Both the position numbers and the translations under genes were made by a program. A stretch of DNA of 64,000 nucleotides from a virus: positions 1 to 64,000 of the IMG/VR virus record IMGVR_UViG_3300020174_001540. One strand, given 5' to 3'. Below, piece by piece: positions 26,462 through 34,996 of the stretch. The first letter of the stretch is position 1. Every line of letters begins with the position of its first letter. The notes beneath the pieces were generated by a model. That model was not told where the DNA came from, did no database searches, and saw only the letters and a program-made list of their open reading frames with translations.

Positions 26462-27681
26462 GCAAAGAACTCCTCTAATGTAGGTTGATTACTTGTACCT
26501 CGGACATCCATTTCTGTCTTTTCAGTATGATTATTCTGACGCAAATAGTTTGTTTCAGACATAGGTAGTTCACCGTTAAGGAATTTTGCAATCTGCAAGT
26601 GCATATCACGAGATGTTGGTACAGGAACATTTTGGGCAATGTGGTTCATAGAAGTCATTCCATTAAGCAACTCAAAATCATCAGGGAAACCCATCAAATA
26701 CAATGCTTCACGGATTGTTAGTGAACGGTCATAGTGCGGATGTACTGTGTCTGCAAGGTTACGTCCAATAACAGCATTCATACAATCATCAAACACATGG
26801 ACTGATGCATCCCAAACGCCCAAACCTTGAGCAAACTTTTTGATGGCATGGTCAGTTACGTGTATCCCACGTGTATGTCCTGTCTCGTGCATCCATTTAT
26901 TTGCCTCTTGAATTTTACCTGATTTGTTTACATATCCAAATGCCGTTGCCGCAATCTCACGGATAACTTGACGTGCTGTCATATTTGATCCTGGTGGTAG
27001 CATTGCTTCAACAAAATTATAATAAGGTTCATCCATTAGGTTTTTGTTTACAATCAAATCTTGGTGTAGTGCATCATCTTTGACATCGTTTACATATTCA
27101 TCAAATCTACGACGTGGGCGTTTATGCCAATCCATAATAGGTGCAGTTTCTGATTTCCAACCAATAGCAAAGGTACGGTCACGTGCTTGTGGAATACCAT
27201 GATATTTTGTTGATGTTTTATATAATGTCATACTATAACCTGCTTTGCTGCAAATGTCAAATAGTTTATCTGCTACAGGTCGACCTTTATTAGTAAATAG
27301 TGCAGGAGCGTTTTCAACAATAATAGCTTTGGCTTCAAACCTATTAATACCTTCTTTAAAAACTTCGTACATCCATTCGTTCTTTTCACAACCTGCACCT
27401 TTTGCGTCAGGCGCTTTTGCAGTATTCAATTGTGACAATGCAGCACAAGGTGGTGTACCGCTGACAACATCAAGTGATCTTTTTGCGGCTTCAGGAATCA
27501 TTGTATAGGCAATATCTCGACCTTTTGTTACATTCTGATAGTTAACATAGTGACTATCGTTTGCTCCAAAGTCAGGATAGGAATAGATTGTTTCAGGTGG
27601 CTTGCCGAATGCTTTTTCCGCTCCTAGCATTTGACCGCCGATTAGTGGAATGATTGGAGCCCAGGTAATTTCTTTGTTCAT
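26458..27681 (-). CDS. DNA (cytosine-5) methyltransferase
   Basis: 407 residues. C5-methylase motifs are visible: PLIGGQMLGAEKAFG (motif I region), GTPPCAALS with the catalytic Cys (motif IV, about residues 95-103), VENAP (motif VI), IPQARDRTFAIGW (motif VIII), and a C-terminal HIAQNVPVP (motif X-like). The region between VIII and X would recognise the target. No partner restriction endonuclease is seen, so protection of phage DNA is likely. Target sequence unknown. Confidence 0.88.
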   Translation of the reverse strand: MNKEITWAPIIPLIGGQMLGAEKAFGKPPETIYSYPDFGANDSHYVNYQNVTKGRDIAYTMIPEAAKRSLDVVSGTPPCAALSQLNTAKAPDAKGAGCEKNEWMYEVFKEGINRFEAKAIIVENAPALFTNKGRPVADKLFDICSKAGYSMTLYKTSTKYHGIPQARDRTFAIGWKSETAPIMDWHKRPRRRFDEYVNDVKDDALHQDLIVNKNLMDEPYYNFVEAMLPPGSNMTARQVIREIAATAFGYVNKSGKIQEANKWMHETGHTRGIHVTDHAIKKFAQGLGVWDASVHVFDDCMNAVIGRNLADTVHPHYDRSLTIREALYLMGFPDDFELLNGMTSMNHIAQNVPVPTSRDMHLQIAKFLNGELPMSETNYLRQNNHTEKTEMDVRGTSNQPTLEEFFA

Positions 27682-27694
27682 AATATATCCTTAT

Positions 27695-28945
27695 TTAAAA
27701 AAATGCTTCGAGTGTTGCTGGTTTTTGAACTTCATATCCAGTTAAATCAGGTCTCTTATAGTTACTGTCAAATGCGGTGAAGATTTTATCATTAATAAAA
27801 CTACCATCATAATATTCAGGTTTAAGAACAGCTTTACGCAATTCGTAGATTGTTTGCTCATATGCCAATTTGTTATCAATAAGATATTGAAGATTTTTAT
27901 GGAATTCTTCAGGTGTTTTTGGGCGCAAGATCTCAGGAATAGGTGTGTGACCTTGCATATCATATGACGGATGTAAGAATGGAATAACACCAGCATGGAT
28001 CATTTCAATATACTTTGACGTTACCCAACCTTCTTTAATAGGAATGATAAATGTAAACTTAACATCCTGTAGTTTGTTCTGCAATTGTTTTAGATGCATT
28101 GATCCTTTAAAACGATTATCTCCTTTTGCATTATTACCCCATTTGCCATAGATCTCAACATCATCAAATTTGTCGAGTACCCATTCCTTCAGGAGTTTAT
28201 AACGTGATGGTTTGCCTTCATTAAGAACAACCATGAAGTCAGTGTTACGATTAGTATTTACTTCTTCTGTATATTCGTAATCAACACAGAATGCTGTTTC
28301 CATTGCAGCGTATTCACAGTTAACAGGAATGTCTTGCCGTGATTGATCTTCAATGCTTTTAATTGGATGAGCAGTATAGGTATAGTCATATTGGCTCAAA
28401 CCTTTAAACGGTAGGTGCATAAAGTCACGTGCTTGCCGCATTGTGTATCGAGGATCATTGATAACTTCAACATAATGTGGCTTACATTCATTTAGCCAAA
28501 AAGTCAACGGTGTAACATACCATTTTGTCATATCAAGAACAAATGCTGGTTTGCCATCATCGTTTTCTTCACGAACCTTTTTCATCTTTTCGGGAATACT
28601 TACGTTACCGATTTGACCTACCATCATTACCGTGGCATCAAGCGTGATATTATTTTCTTCAAAATATGTTTTAATCCACCAAAAATACCGATCAGTTGGT
28701 ACTCTTTCAATTTTCATTTCTGCCCAAATATCAATAACATTATTATAAGGAAACAGATCTGCTTTATCCGTTTCAGTTAATGAAGCGAAGTCAGATCTTC
28801 CTACAATATAAAATATTTTATCAGGGTTGTTGTTTGCAATAGCACGAAGAACACAAGATGCCTCATTGTCACCACCGACAGGAGAATATTTGTTTGTCCT
28901 TAGCTTTACTGATTTACCAATTTTGGCAAAGGCAATATGTTTCAT
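27695..28945 (-). CDS. GT-B-like glycosyltransferase candidate
   Basis: 416 residues, using the ATG at 28945 after the TAA of the previous gene; an earlier ATG at 28957 lacks a ribosome site. Opening KHIAFAKIGKSVKLRTNKYSP has a Gly/Ser-rich loop and a later GDNEASCVLRAIAN. The C-terminal half has FIIPIKEGWVTSKYIEMIHA and GVIPFLHPSYD, like the sugar-nucleotide side of GT-B enzymes. It resembles the C-terminus of the protein at 17356. Placed between the methylase and sugar-nucleotide genes. Substrate unknown. Confidence 0.5.
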   Translation of the reverse strand: MKHIAFAKIGKSVKLRTNKYSPVGGDNEASCVLRAIANNNPDKIFYIVGRSDFASLTETDKADLFPYNNVIDIWAEMKIERVPTDRYFWWIKTYFEENNITLDATVMMVGQIGNVSIPEKMKKVREENDDGKPAFVLDMTKWYVTPLTFWLNECKPHYVEVINDPRYTMRQARDFMHLPFKGLSQYDYTYTAHPIKSIEDQSRQDIPVNCEYAAMETAFCVDYEYTEEVNTNRNTDFMVVLNEGKPSRYKLLKEWVLDKFDDVEIYGKWGNNAKGDNRFKGSMHLKQLQNKLQDVKFTFIIPIKEGWVTSKYIEMIHAGVIPFLHPSYDMQGHTPIPEILRPKTPEEFHKNLQYLIDNKLAYEQTIYELRKAVLKPEYYDGSFINDKIFTAFDSNYKRPDLTGYEVQKPATLEAFF

Positions 28946-28947
28946 AA

Positions 28948-29310
28948 TTAAGTCCATTCCATAGTTTTAACGAATTGCTCGGGAGTTATTGCTTTATCGT
29001 CAATATAGTAAACACCGTATGGTTTACCCCAAACAATTTCATCATAAGGAACGTCGTACTTTTTTAGCCAATCGACTGTAATCTGTCCGACGTCTTCAAT
29101 AATTTTATTTATGTCACCGCCATGAGTTAACATTCTGCGTGCTGTATGTAGCACAATCCGATAACCTTTTGACTTTGCCTTTTGCAGACTTTTAATCATA
29201 GGTTCATTTGGTAGAGCCATAGCATACTTCTGTTCTGATTCTTTTTGGTTATGTCTAGGGTAACATATAGTATCGTCTATGTCAACTACAATTGTTTCTT
29301 GCGTACTCAT
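28948..29310 (-). CDS. HAD-superfamily phosphatase
   Basis: 120 residues. VDIDDTICY (about 9-17) is the catalytic DxDDT motif, LHTARRM supplies motif II, YIDDKAI (about 104-110) the C-terminal acidic motif. Short HADs of this kind accompany polysaccharide and sugar-nucleotide genes. It overlaps the nucleotidyltransferase-kinase gene by 29 bases, so the two are probably co-translated and may act in one pathway. Confidence 0.75.
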   Translation of the reverse strand: MSTQETIVVDIDDTICYPRHNQKESEQKYAMALPNEPMIKSLQKAKSKGYRIVLHTARRMLTHGGDINKIIEDVGQITVDWLKKYDVPYDEIVWGKPYGVYYIDDKAITPEQFVKTMEWT

Positions 29311-30757
29311 TAATATAATCTCTCATTCTTTGTTGTCTGTCTTCGCAGTCATAATGAAGTTTAATACAAGTTGCGATTAACAGTGCACCGCCATCTATGA
29401 TTTCGTCATAATCATTAGGAAAGTACTCTTTAATTAATTCAGAAAAACATTCCCGAACCGCTGTGGGGTATTTATGCCCCGTAACTAGTTCGTTATATCC
29501 ATGATATAGGTCGTGTGACAATTTGCACATATCATAAAGGTAATCACCACCGATACCTATATAATCACCATAAGATCCTCGTGGATCCAATAATGTAAAA
29601 GCATCATTATATGGGTTATACAGAATGTTGCCAAAGTGCAAATCACCGTGCATAGCATCAACAGGTTTTGCCTTTTTCAAACAGCGTTCTGCAACATTTC
29701 GGTAATACGGACTATCAGTTTCTAATCGTTCTTCTGTTTTATCAATCCACATCTTTTTTGCATTGTCAGGAAAATTGGCAGTAAACTCAAGAGTTGGCTT
29801 ACGATGAAAATGGTTTGACATTGTAACTATAACTCTTTCAATCAAATACCGTATAGTACTTTTTGATATGTCCTCATGAGCAAATAGATCAGATAGCAGA
29901 ATGCCTGACTCATAGGACATGGTCAGGGAATAATCATCTTTTAATACTTTAGGAATGAGCATGCTTTGAATAGGTGACAGTGATGTATACCAATTCTTTT
30001 CATTCATAATAGTTCTTGTGGCAAAACTGTTATTTGCATTTGGAATCTTTGTAATCATATTGAGATCGGCATGATATTCAAACGAATTAAACTCACGTGC
30101 CTTTAGTGTCAACAATGTAGCACAAGTTTTATGGTATGAGGCAATATCACCAATATCATACCACAATTCTGTACTTACGTTATTAAAGTTACCATAATCT
30201 TCAAGTGCATCCGAGATATCATATCCTTTGCTATCACAAAAAGCAATGGATGCAGTTTGCCCACACTTAAAGCTGTATAGGCCTACAAGTGCAGTTGCGT
30301 TATCAATGTTTTCTTTTGGTTTATTGTAATATTTTTCACCATCCCACATACACCAAGCAAAGTGATCTTCAACTTGTTTTGTTAAAAGGAAGTCTGTACC
30401 CAACGGCATATTTTCTTCAAGGATAATTGCGTCACCCAACCAAACAACAAGAGGACATTCCCAATTACCCAAATTTTCAATACCAACAGCAATAGCGTCA
30501 CGAGGTCCATTTAGTGATCCTTGTTTTACACATTTAATATTTTTATATTTTGATTTTTCAACCCAGTCACGAATATCATTATGCTTACCATCAACAATAA
30601 CGATCTGCCCAACTTGATCAGCATTCTTATAAATTGATTCAATAATATATTCAATAGTAGGTTTACCGTGGACACGGATCATAGCCTTGCTACAATTTGC
30701 TGTTAGCGGTTTAAGGCGTGTTGCTTCTCCTGCCGCTGGTATCACTACATTTATCAT
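29282..30757 (-). CDS. Fusion of sugar/choline-type nucleotidyltransferase and APH/ChoK-like kinase
   Basis: 491 residues. The N-terminal ~230 residues are a NTP-transferase (IPAAGEATRLKPLT with the signature G-x-x-x-R, KAMIRVHGKPTIEYI, then VVWLGDAII). The C-terminal half has the kinase catalytic loop HGDLHFGNILYNPYND and the metal-binding LLDPRGSYGD (about residues 370-393), as in LicA/choline kinases. LicC and LicA are separate proteins in bacteria; here they are fused. It would activate and phosphorylate a small substrate for surface decoration. With the HAD phosphatase it forms a small cassette. Confidence 0.78.
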   Translation of the reverse strand: MINVVIPAAGEATRLKPLTANCSKAMIRVHGKPTIEYIIESIYKNADQVGQIVIVDGKHNDIRDWVEKSKYKNIKCVKQGSLNGPRDAIAVGIENLGNWECPLVVWLGDAIILEENMPLGTDFLLTKQVEDHFAWCMWDGEKYYNKPKENIDNATALVGLYSFKCGQTASIAFCDSKGYDISDALEDYGNFNNVSTELWYDIGDIASYHKTCATLLTLKAREFNSFEYHADLNMITKIPNANNSFATRTIMNEKNWYTSLSPIQSMLIPKVLKDDYSLTMSYESGILLSDLFAHEDISKSTIRYLIERVIVTMSNHFHRKPTLEFTANFPDNAKKMWIDKTEERLETDSPYYRNVAERCLKKAKPVDAMHGDLHFGNILYNPYNDAFTLLDPRGSYGDYIGIGGDYLYDMCKLSHDLYHGYNELVTGHKYPTAVRECFSELIKEYFPNDYDEIIDGGALLIATCIKLHYDCEDRQQRMRDYINEYARNNCS

Positions 30758-31391
30758 AATTTAATCTCCACTCGTCGTATTCATCTTCAAGGTTAACCCA
30801 TTGTGGTTTACATAGACCTGACCAACTATGTCTCTTGTCCCAAACAAACCACGCATATGCAATCATACCACCAATCTGATGTTTCTTTTCAATCGGCTCA
30901 ATAGAATCCTTTTTGAATTGAACTCGGTCCGATAAAAATATTATATCACTAGGAGGGTGGTTTGTAAACAACTTTTTTCGTTTTTTTCCTTCTAAAAAGG
31001 TTAAACGTAGAAACATTGCTACATAATCATATTCACCTATCCATTTTTCCGCCATCTTTCGTGGTAAGTCTTTATGATATGGTGGGTTTGTCACTACTCC
31101 ATCAAAACCTGTTGGCTTTTGCAATTCCATTGCGTCATAAGAAGTATTTATGCTACATAAAGAATCGGAATATTCATTGAGATCATAACTTAAAACATTG
31201 TGACCATTCCGCGCAAGCTCAACCGAAATGTTACCACGACCTGCGCATGGTTCAACTATATCTCTTGGTGGTTTACAATACTTTGTGAGAACGAATGTTG
31301 CAAGTGGAGGTGTTGGGTAAAAATCATTCGTTCTTCGGTTAGGGTCATCTTTCTTGACCCCAACATAGACATCGGTTAAACTATTAGCCAA
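30711..31391 (-). CDS. Adenine-specific DNA methyltransferase-like protein
   Basis: 226 residues. Class I methylase with DFYPTPP opening, AdoMet site EPCAGRGNIS (about 47-56), and the catalytic NPPY (about 101-104) typical of N6-adenine (or N4) methylases. No separate target-recognition domain is evident in the remaining 110 residues. It overlaps the fusion gene by 47 bases and the deaminase by 8. Methylation of phage DNA or of RNA/protein is possible. Confidence 0.72.
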   Translation of the reverse strand: MANSLTDVYVGVKKDDPNRRTNDFYPTPPLATFVLTKYCKPPRDIVEPCAGRGNISVELARNGHNVLSYDLNEYSDSLCSINTSYDAMELQKPTGFDGVVTNPPYHKDLPRKMAEKWIGEYDYVAMFLRLTFLEGKKRKKLFTNHPPSDIIFLSDRVQFKKDSIEPIEKKHQIGGMIAYAWFVWDKRHSWSGLCKPQWVNLEDEYDEWRLNYDKCSDTSGRRSNTP

Positions 31392-31887
31392 GGTGTGTTA
31401 CCAAAATACCTGCCTCTTTAAACATAGGCGCAGATTGCGTGGTCCATAAGTCAACCCATTTCTCGGGTGTGTTGTATGTTGCTTCGCGGATTACAACTCG
31501 GCGAATACCGGATTGAATAATAAGTTTAGTACAGTCAGGACACACTGGCAATCCGTGGACATATATTGTTGCATTCTTTAATGAAACACCAGAATACAAA
31601 GCATTCATCAAAGCATTAGTTTCCGCATGGACAATCCGCGGGTATTTTTCATCTCGGTTTTCTAAACGCTCAATACTATCTTCAATACCTTTTGGAAAAC
31701 CATTATAACCAGTAGCAAGAATACGTCGTTCGTCATTTACACAAACAGCACCAATCTGACTCGACGGATCTTTACTCCATTTAGAAATTGTTTCAGCCAA
31801 TTCCATAAATCGCTTATCCCATTTGAGTTGACGTTCATCTTCCTCACGGTATTTTCGACTTATAAATCTATCATATGGTTCTTGCAT
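31384..31887 (-). CDS. dCMP deaminase
   Basis: 167 residues. HAE at 87-89 and CPDC at 116-119 give the zinc site (His-Ala-Glu and Cys-x-x-Cys). FPKGIED and KWDKRFMELAETISKWSKDPSSQ are typical of the family. It makes dUMP, the precursor of dTMP, and works with the dUTPase at 21418. The N-terminus carries a ~25-residue charged extension. Confidence 0.9.
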   Translation of the reverse strand: MQEPYDRFISRKYREEDERQLKWDKRFMELAETISKWSKDPSSQIGAVCVNDERRILATGYNGFPKGIEDSIERLENRDEKYPRIVHAETNALMNALYSGVSLKNATIYVHGLPVCPDCTKLIIQSGIRRVVIREATYNTPEKWVDLWTTQSAPMFKEAGILVTHLG

Positions 31888-33122
31888 TACATACCTCGAA
31901 TAGCAATAGTTGAATTTAAACCACCAAACGCAAAGTTATTACTGATTGCAACATCAACCTTCTTTTCCTTTGCGGTATTTGGTACGACGTCAAGATCACA
32001 TTCAGGATCAGGTTCTTCATAATTAATTGTTGGTGCAATAATGCCATCGTTTACTGCCATAATTGCCGCAAGTAATTCAACTGCACCTGTTCCGCCAATA
32101 CAATGTCCGTGCATAGATTTGGTTGAACTTACACTCAATTTATGAGCATGGTCACCGAATGTTTGTTTGATAGCATCAATTTCAGTTCTATCATTTGGAA
32201 CTGTGCCTGTACCATGAGCATTTATATAATCAACTTGTTCTGGGTTAATTGATGCATCTTTGAGGCATTTTTTCATTGATCTAATCAATCCTGAAACTTC
32301 AGGCATCACAAGATCACTTGAGTCTGCAGTACACGCCGCACCTAATACTTCACAGATGATATTTGCACCACGATTTTTAGCATGCCAATATTCTTCAAAG
32401 ACAAATACACCTGCGCCTTCACCGTGAACAATACCTTGACGCCCAAGAGAAAACGGTCGACAGTAACCTGGGCTTACAACGCGCAAACCTTCCCATGCTT
32501 TCATTCCTGATAGATTTAGAATTGCTTCTGAACCACCTGTCAGCATAACAGGAGCCATACCGTATTTAACCATATGGAATGCTTGTGTCATTGCGTGGTT
32601 AGCAGAAGCACATCCTGACGTTACAGTAAATGATGGACCTTTGATATTATGTTCCATTGAGATATGGCAAACAGGAGCATTACCCATAACACGTGGAATA
32701 ATAAAAGGATTAGCACGGCGTTTTGGATTATCAGATGCAAAGTAATTATGATATGTCCGTTCCCAGGTTTCAGCGCCACCACTACCGTTACCCATAATAA
32801 TACCTGCTTCCTCAGCAAGTTCACCATCAAATTCTAAACCTGATTGTTCTACTGCCTCGCGGGCTGCAAGTATATTGAGTTGTGTAAACCTATCAAAGAT
32901 TGCAATTTGCATTCTTGTCCAATGGTCTTTTTCATCATAGCCTTTAATTTGGCCACCACGAGTGTAGCGCATATTTTGAATTTCTATGATGTTTTGGAGT
33001 TCGCTAATGCCGTCGGTGCCTTCGGCCATTGCTTTCATTGTATCTTGGGCAGTCCATCCTAAAGAATTTATAGTGCCCATGCCTGTAATAACAACACGGT
33101 TAGTCTGTCTTGTTGAGCTCAT
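31887..33122 (-). CDS. fabF: Beta-ketoacyl-ACP synthase II (FabF-like)
   Basis: 411 residues from the ATG at 33122 (a TTG one codon earlier is also in frame). All thiolase-fold condensing-enzyme motifs are intact: nucleophile in TSGCASANHA (Cys about 171), AHGTGT (His about 303), TKSMHGHCIGGTGAVE (Lys 335, His 340) and the glycine-rich NNFAFGGLNS near the end. Its length matches bacterial FabF. The enzyme elongates acyl-ACP in fatty-acid synthesis. No ACP or other fab gene is near, so it would use the host pathway. It overlaps the previous gene and sits with nucleotide genes, an unusual auxiliary metabolic gene. Confidence 0.92.
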   Translation of the reverse strand: MSSTRQTNRVVITGMGTINSLGWTAQDTMKAMAEGTDGISELQNIIEIQNMRYTRGGQIKGYDEKDHWTRMQIAIFDRFTQLNILAAREAVEQSGLEFDGELAEEAGIIMGNGSGGAETWERTYHNYFASDNPKRRANPFIIPRVMGNAPVCHISMEHNIKGPSFTVTSGCASANHAMTQAFHMVKYGMAPVMLTGGSEAILNLSGMKAWEGLRVVSPGYCRPFSLGRQGIVHGEGAGVFVFEEYWHAKNRGANIICEVLGAACTADSSDLVMPEVSGLIRSMKKCLKDASINPEQVDYINAHGTGTVPNDRTEIDAIKQTFGDHAHKLSVSSTKSMHGHCIGGTGAVELLAAIMAVNDGIIAPTINYEEPDPECDLDVVPNTAKEKKVDVAISNNFAFGGLNSTIAIRGM

Positions 33123-33303
33123 CAATTAATGTTTTCCTTTTTTCACTACCCATTGCTCCATCAAAAAGTGATTTGGCAGAAGTCATAAGACAACTGCCGA
33201 GCATTAGGATTTCTTCATTATCATCACACATCATAATAAGCCGATCTATTTCAGAATTAAAATAAGTCATTCTTTTTACAACGTGGCGTACGGAATGTGG
33301 CAT
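33100..33303 (-). CDS. Small conserved protein upstream of fabF
   Basis: 67 residues, helical, with ILMLGSCLMTSAKSLFDGAM. The start ATG overlaps the stop of the gene before it (TAATG). It does not carry the DSL phosphopantetheine site, so it is not an acyl carrier protein. A similar small helical ORF is common in T4-like marine phages. Function unknown. Confidence 0.6.
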   Translation of the reverse strand: MPHSVRHVVKRMTYFNSEIDRLIMMCDDNEEILMLGSCLMTSAKSLFDGAMGSEKRKTLIDELNKTD

Positions 33304-33575
33304 TACTCTTCAACGAGCTCCACTGAAATAACTTTCTTTACTTTAATACCATCCCACCGATCCTTGCGGATATCGTAACAACCAGTATGAGAAGGTGTCA
33401 ACACAGGTGGATTGTTTATGCGGCCGCGCTTGTTTGGCATATCAGGAATTAGTTCAGGCTTGAGTGTGTAATGCTTACTGCGTGTACCAGTTTTATCATT
33501 ACGTTCCCAGGTGACAAGGCATTCGCCTTCCTGTAATTTAGCTTTAAATGCTGCTTTACTCCATGTCCCTAGCAT
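33303..33575 (-). CDS. Small basic hypothetical protein (SH3-like?)
   Basis: 90 residues. A beta-rich pattern (LVTWERNDKTGTRSKHYTL, then TGCYDIRKDRWDGIKVKKVI) suggests a small beta-barrel like the phage DUF2693 group, but this is uncertain. It lies in a chain of overlapping small genes. Confidence 0.55.
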   Translation of the reverse strand: MLGTWSKAAFKAKLQEGECLVTWERNDKTGTRSKHYTLKPELIPDMPNKRGRINNPPVLTPSHTGCYDIRKDRWDGIKVKKVISVELVEE

Positions 33576-33792
33576 CGGATTCTCCTATCATTCGTTTTTC
33601 CATATTTTCTTTTACGTCCATTACTTTTTCATTTTCAATTATATTAATAATGATATTAGTAATGTCTAAATCTTTTTGTAGGAAAGACATTTTGGTTTTT
33701 ATTTTTTCAATCTGTGCTCGATAAAATTCAAGCTCTTTTTCTTTTCTGAGTTTTGTCTCGATAACATCTGATATTCGTATTAATTTACTCAT
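33556..33792 (-). CDS. Coiled-coil small protein
   Basis: 78 residues. SKLIRISDVIETKLRKEKEL, then long charged helices with heptad spacing. The opening is shared with a conserved small protein of T4-like cyanophages. Possibly an assembly or regulatory adaptor. A perfect TATAAATA at 33805-33798 is too close to this ATG to be its promoter. Confidence 0.6.
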   Translation of the reverse strand: MSKLIRISDVIETKLRKEKELEFYRAQIEKIKTKMSFLQKDLDITNIIINIIENEKVMDVKENMEKRMIGESDARDME

Positions 33793-33800
33793 GGATATAT

Positions 33801-34499
33801 TTATACAACAAGATCAAAATGACGTTCGTATACGTGCAAGTTCATCACTTGCCATGTCAGCATGCCTTTTTCAATAGTAAAGTGTTTATTACCAGGAAGC
33901 TCACAACGGCTGTTCCATCGAGTAACAAGTTGATCCATTAGGTATTGAGCCCATGCGTAATCATTCTTGTAACCAAATACAACATCATTAGAACGCATTT
34001 GCGATACCATATGTAGAATACCATCACGGATATAGAATGTTTGAGCGTTGGTACAAATGAAATCAGACTTACCGTTTTCATCAAACTCAACCCAGATAGA
34101 TGGACGATTGTAAACCATTTGAGCACGACGGCTGTCAGGATTACGCCACAGTTCATCAAAAGCATTTTCAAATTGATTGAAATACTTTGGTGAATTTACA
34201 AGGTGACCGTAGTTTGAATTGATTTCACCGTTTGGATCAGCAGCATATTGCCATGCCGCAGGTGGTTCTTTAGATGGTCCGTAAATATCATTAATATTTG
34301 TTGAACCTGATTTGTACCATTCCAATTCTGATTCAATATAACTTTGACTTGGTTTACCAAAGATTGCTGGTTCAGTTGCAAGAAAGTTTGCACCGATTAA
34401 TTCAATAGTACGTTGGCCTGTTTTATCAATAGTGAATGCTTCATCTTTAAGCTCACCTTTGAAAAACTCACGGATATCATATACGCTATCAATTCTCAT
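33801..34499 (-). CDS. dCMP hydroxymethylase-type enzyme (thymidylate synthase family, T4 gp42-like)
   Basis: 232 residues. The catalytic Cys is in FICTNAQTF (C about 149) and the substrate site is MRSNDVVFGYKNDYAW (about 168-183). Where thymidylate synthase has Asn in its GLPFN motif, this protein has Asp (KND, D about 180). That Asn-to-Asp change is the hallmark of dCMP hydroxymethylase (T4 D179, C148) and selects dCMP over dUMP. It would convert dCMP to 5-hydroxymethyl-dCMP with methylene-THF. A perfect sigma70 promoter lies within the gene before it. Kinases for the product are not in the window. Confidence 0.8.
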   Translation of the reverse strand: MRIDSVYDIREFFKGELKDEAFTIDKTGQRTIELIGANFLATEPAIFGKPSQSYIESELEWYKSGSTNINDIYGPSKEPPAAWQYAADPNGEINSNYGHLVNSPKYFNQFENAFDELWRNPDSRRAQMVYNRPSIWVEFDENGKSDFICTNAQTFYIRDGILHMVSQMRSNDVVFGYKNDYAWAQYLMDQLVTRWNSRCELPGNKHFTIEKGMLTWQVMNLHVYERHFDLVV

Positions 34500-34996
34500 G
34501 CGAATGTCCTTTTATAGTTTGACTTGTCTATTTCTTTAATTCTATTATACAACGGTTCGTTATTAATGTCAATAATTTTATTAAATGTTTCGAGCGCAAA
34601 TCCTGCGGTATGCCTATTGTCTCGTTTGTTTTGAATAACTCTAAACCTACGTTGACCAGGTGGAGGTGCTTCCCATAATGTAACAAGCTTTGATCCAGGC
34701 CGTGGGTTTTGAACAATAATCCATCGGTCGGCATTTAAACACTTATCAAGTTGATTACTTACGGCACCACCTTTAGTTGTTGTAATCGGAACAGTAAATG
34801 CCTCATACGTTTCCATGTTAGGTACTTTAAAATGGTAATAAATTGTTTGGAATTTAACTTCGGTATGTCTGCCGTCAATCATCATATCCTTTGACATATC
34901 AAACGGATCTTCCGACATTTCAACTTTGCAATTTTGCATTTCAAAGTATTCTTTTACAATACGTTCACCTAATTTACCTAACCGTTCTATGCTCAT
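34496..34996 (-). CDS. PD-(D/E)XK-type nuclease-like protein
   Basis: 166 residues. N-terminal helix with E (KLGERIVKEYFE), then DPFDMSKDMM and HTEVKFQ (about residues 28-50), the spacing of Asp...Glu-x-Lys in this nuclease superfamily. The C-terminus is basic with RRFRVIQNKRDNR. Role not known; recombination, host-DNA degradation or repair are possible. It carries the promoter for the downstream hydroxymethylase gene in its own 3' end. Confidence 0.6.
   Translation of the reverse strand: MSIERLGKLGERIVKEYFEMQNCKVEMSEDPFDMSKDMMIDGRHTEVKFQTIYYHFKVPNMETYEAFTVPITTTKGGAVSNQLDKCLNADRWIIVQNPRPGSKLVTLWEAPPPGQRRFRVIQNKRDNRHTAGFALETFNKIIDINNEPLYNRIKEIDKSNYKRTFA
34544..34572 (-). promoter_or_regulatory. 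Consensus sigma70 promoter inside the PD-(D/E)XK gene
   Basis: TTGACA at 34572-34567 and TATAAT at 34549-34544 with a 17-base spacer, 45 bases before the ATG of the hydroxymethylase-type gene. It is the closest match to the full bacterial consensus that I found. Confidence 0.75.

Noticed and set aside
33100-33303. Acyl carrier protein to partner FabF
   Set aside because: The 67-residue protein lacks the Asp-Ser-Leu phosphopantetheine site.
33798-33805. Perfect minus-strand TATAAATA before the 78-aa gene
   Set aside because: Its predicted start site falls on the ATG at 33792, leaving no leader, and the neighbouring genes are early-type. Probably chance, or a start for downstream genes only.
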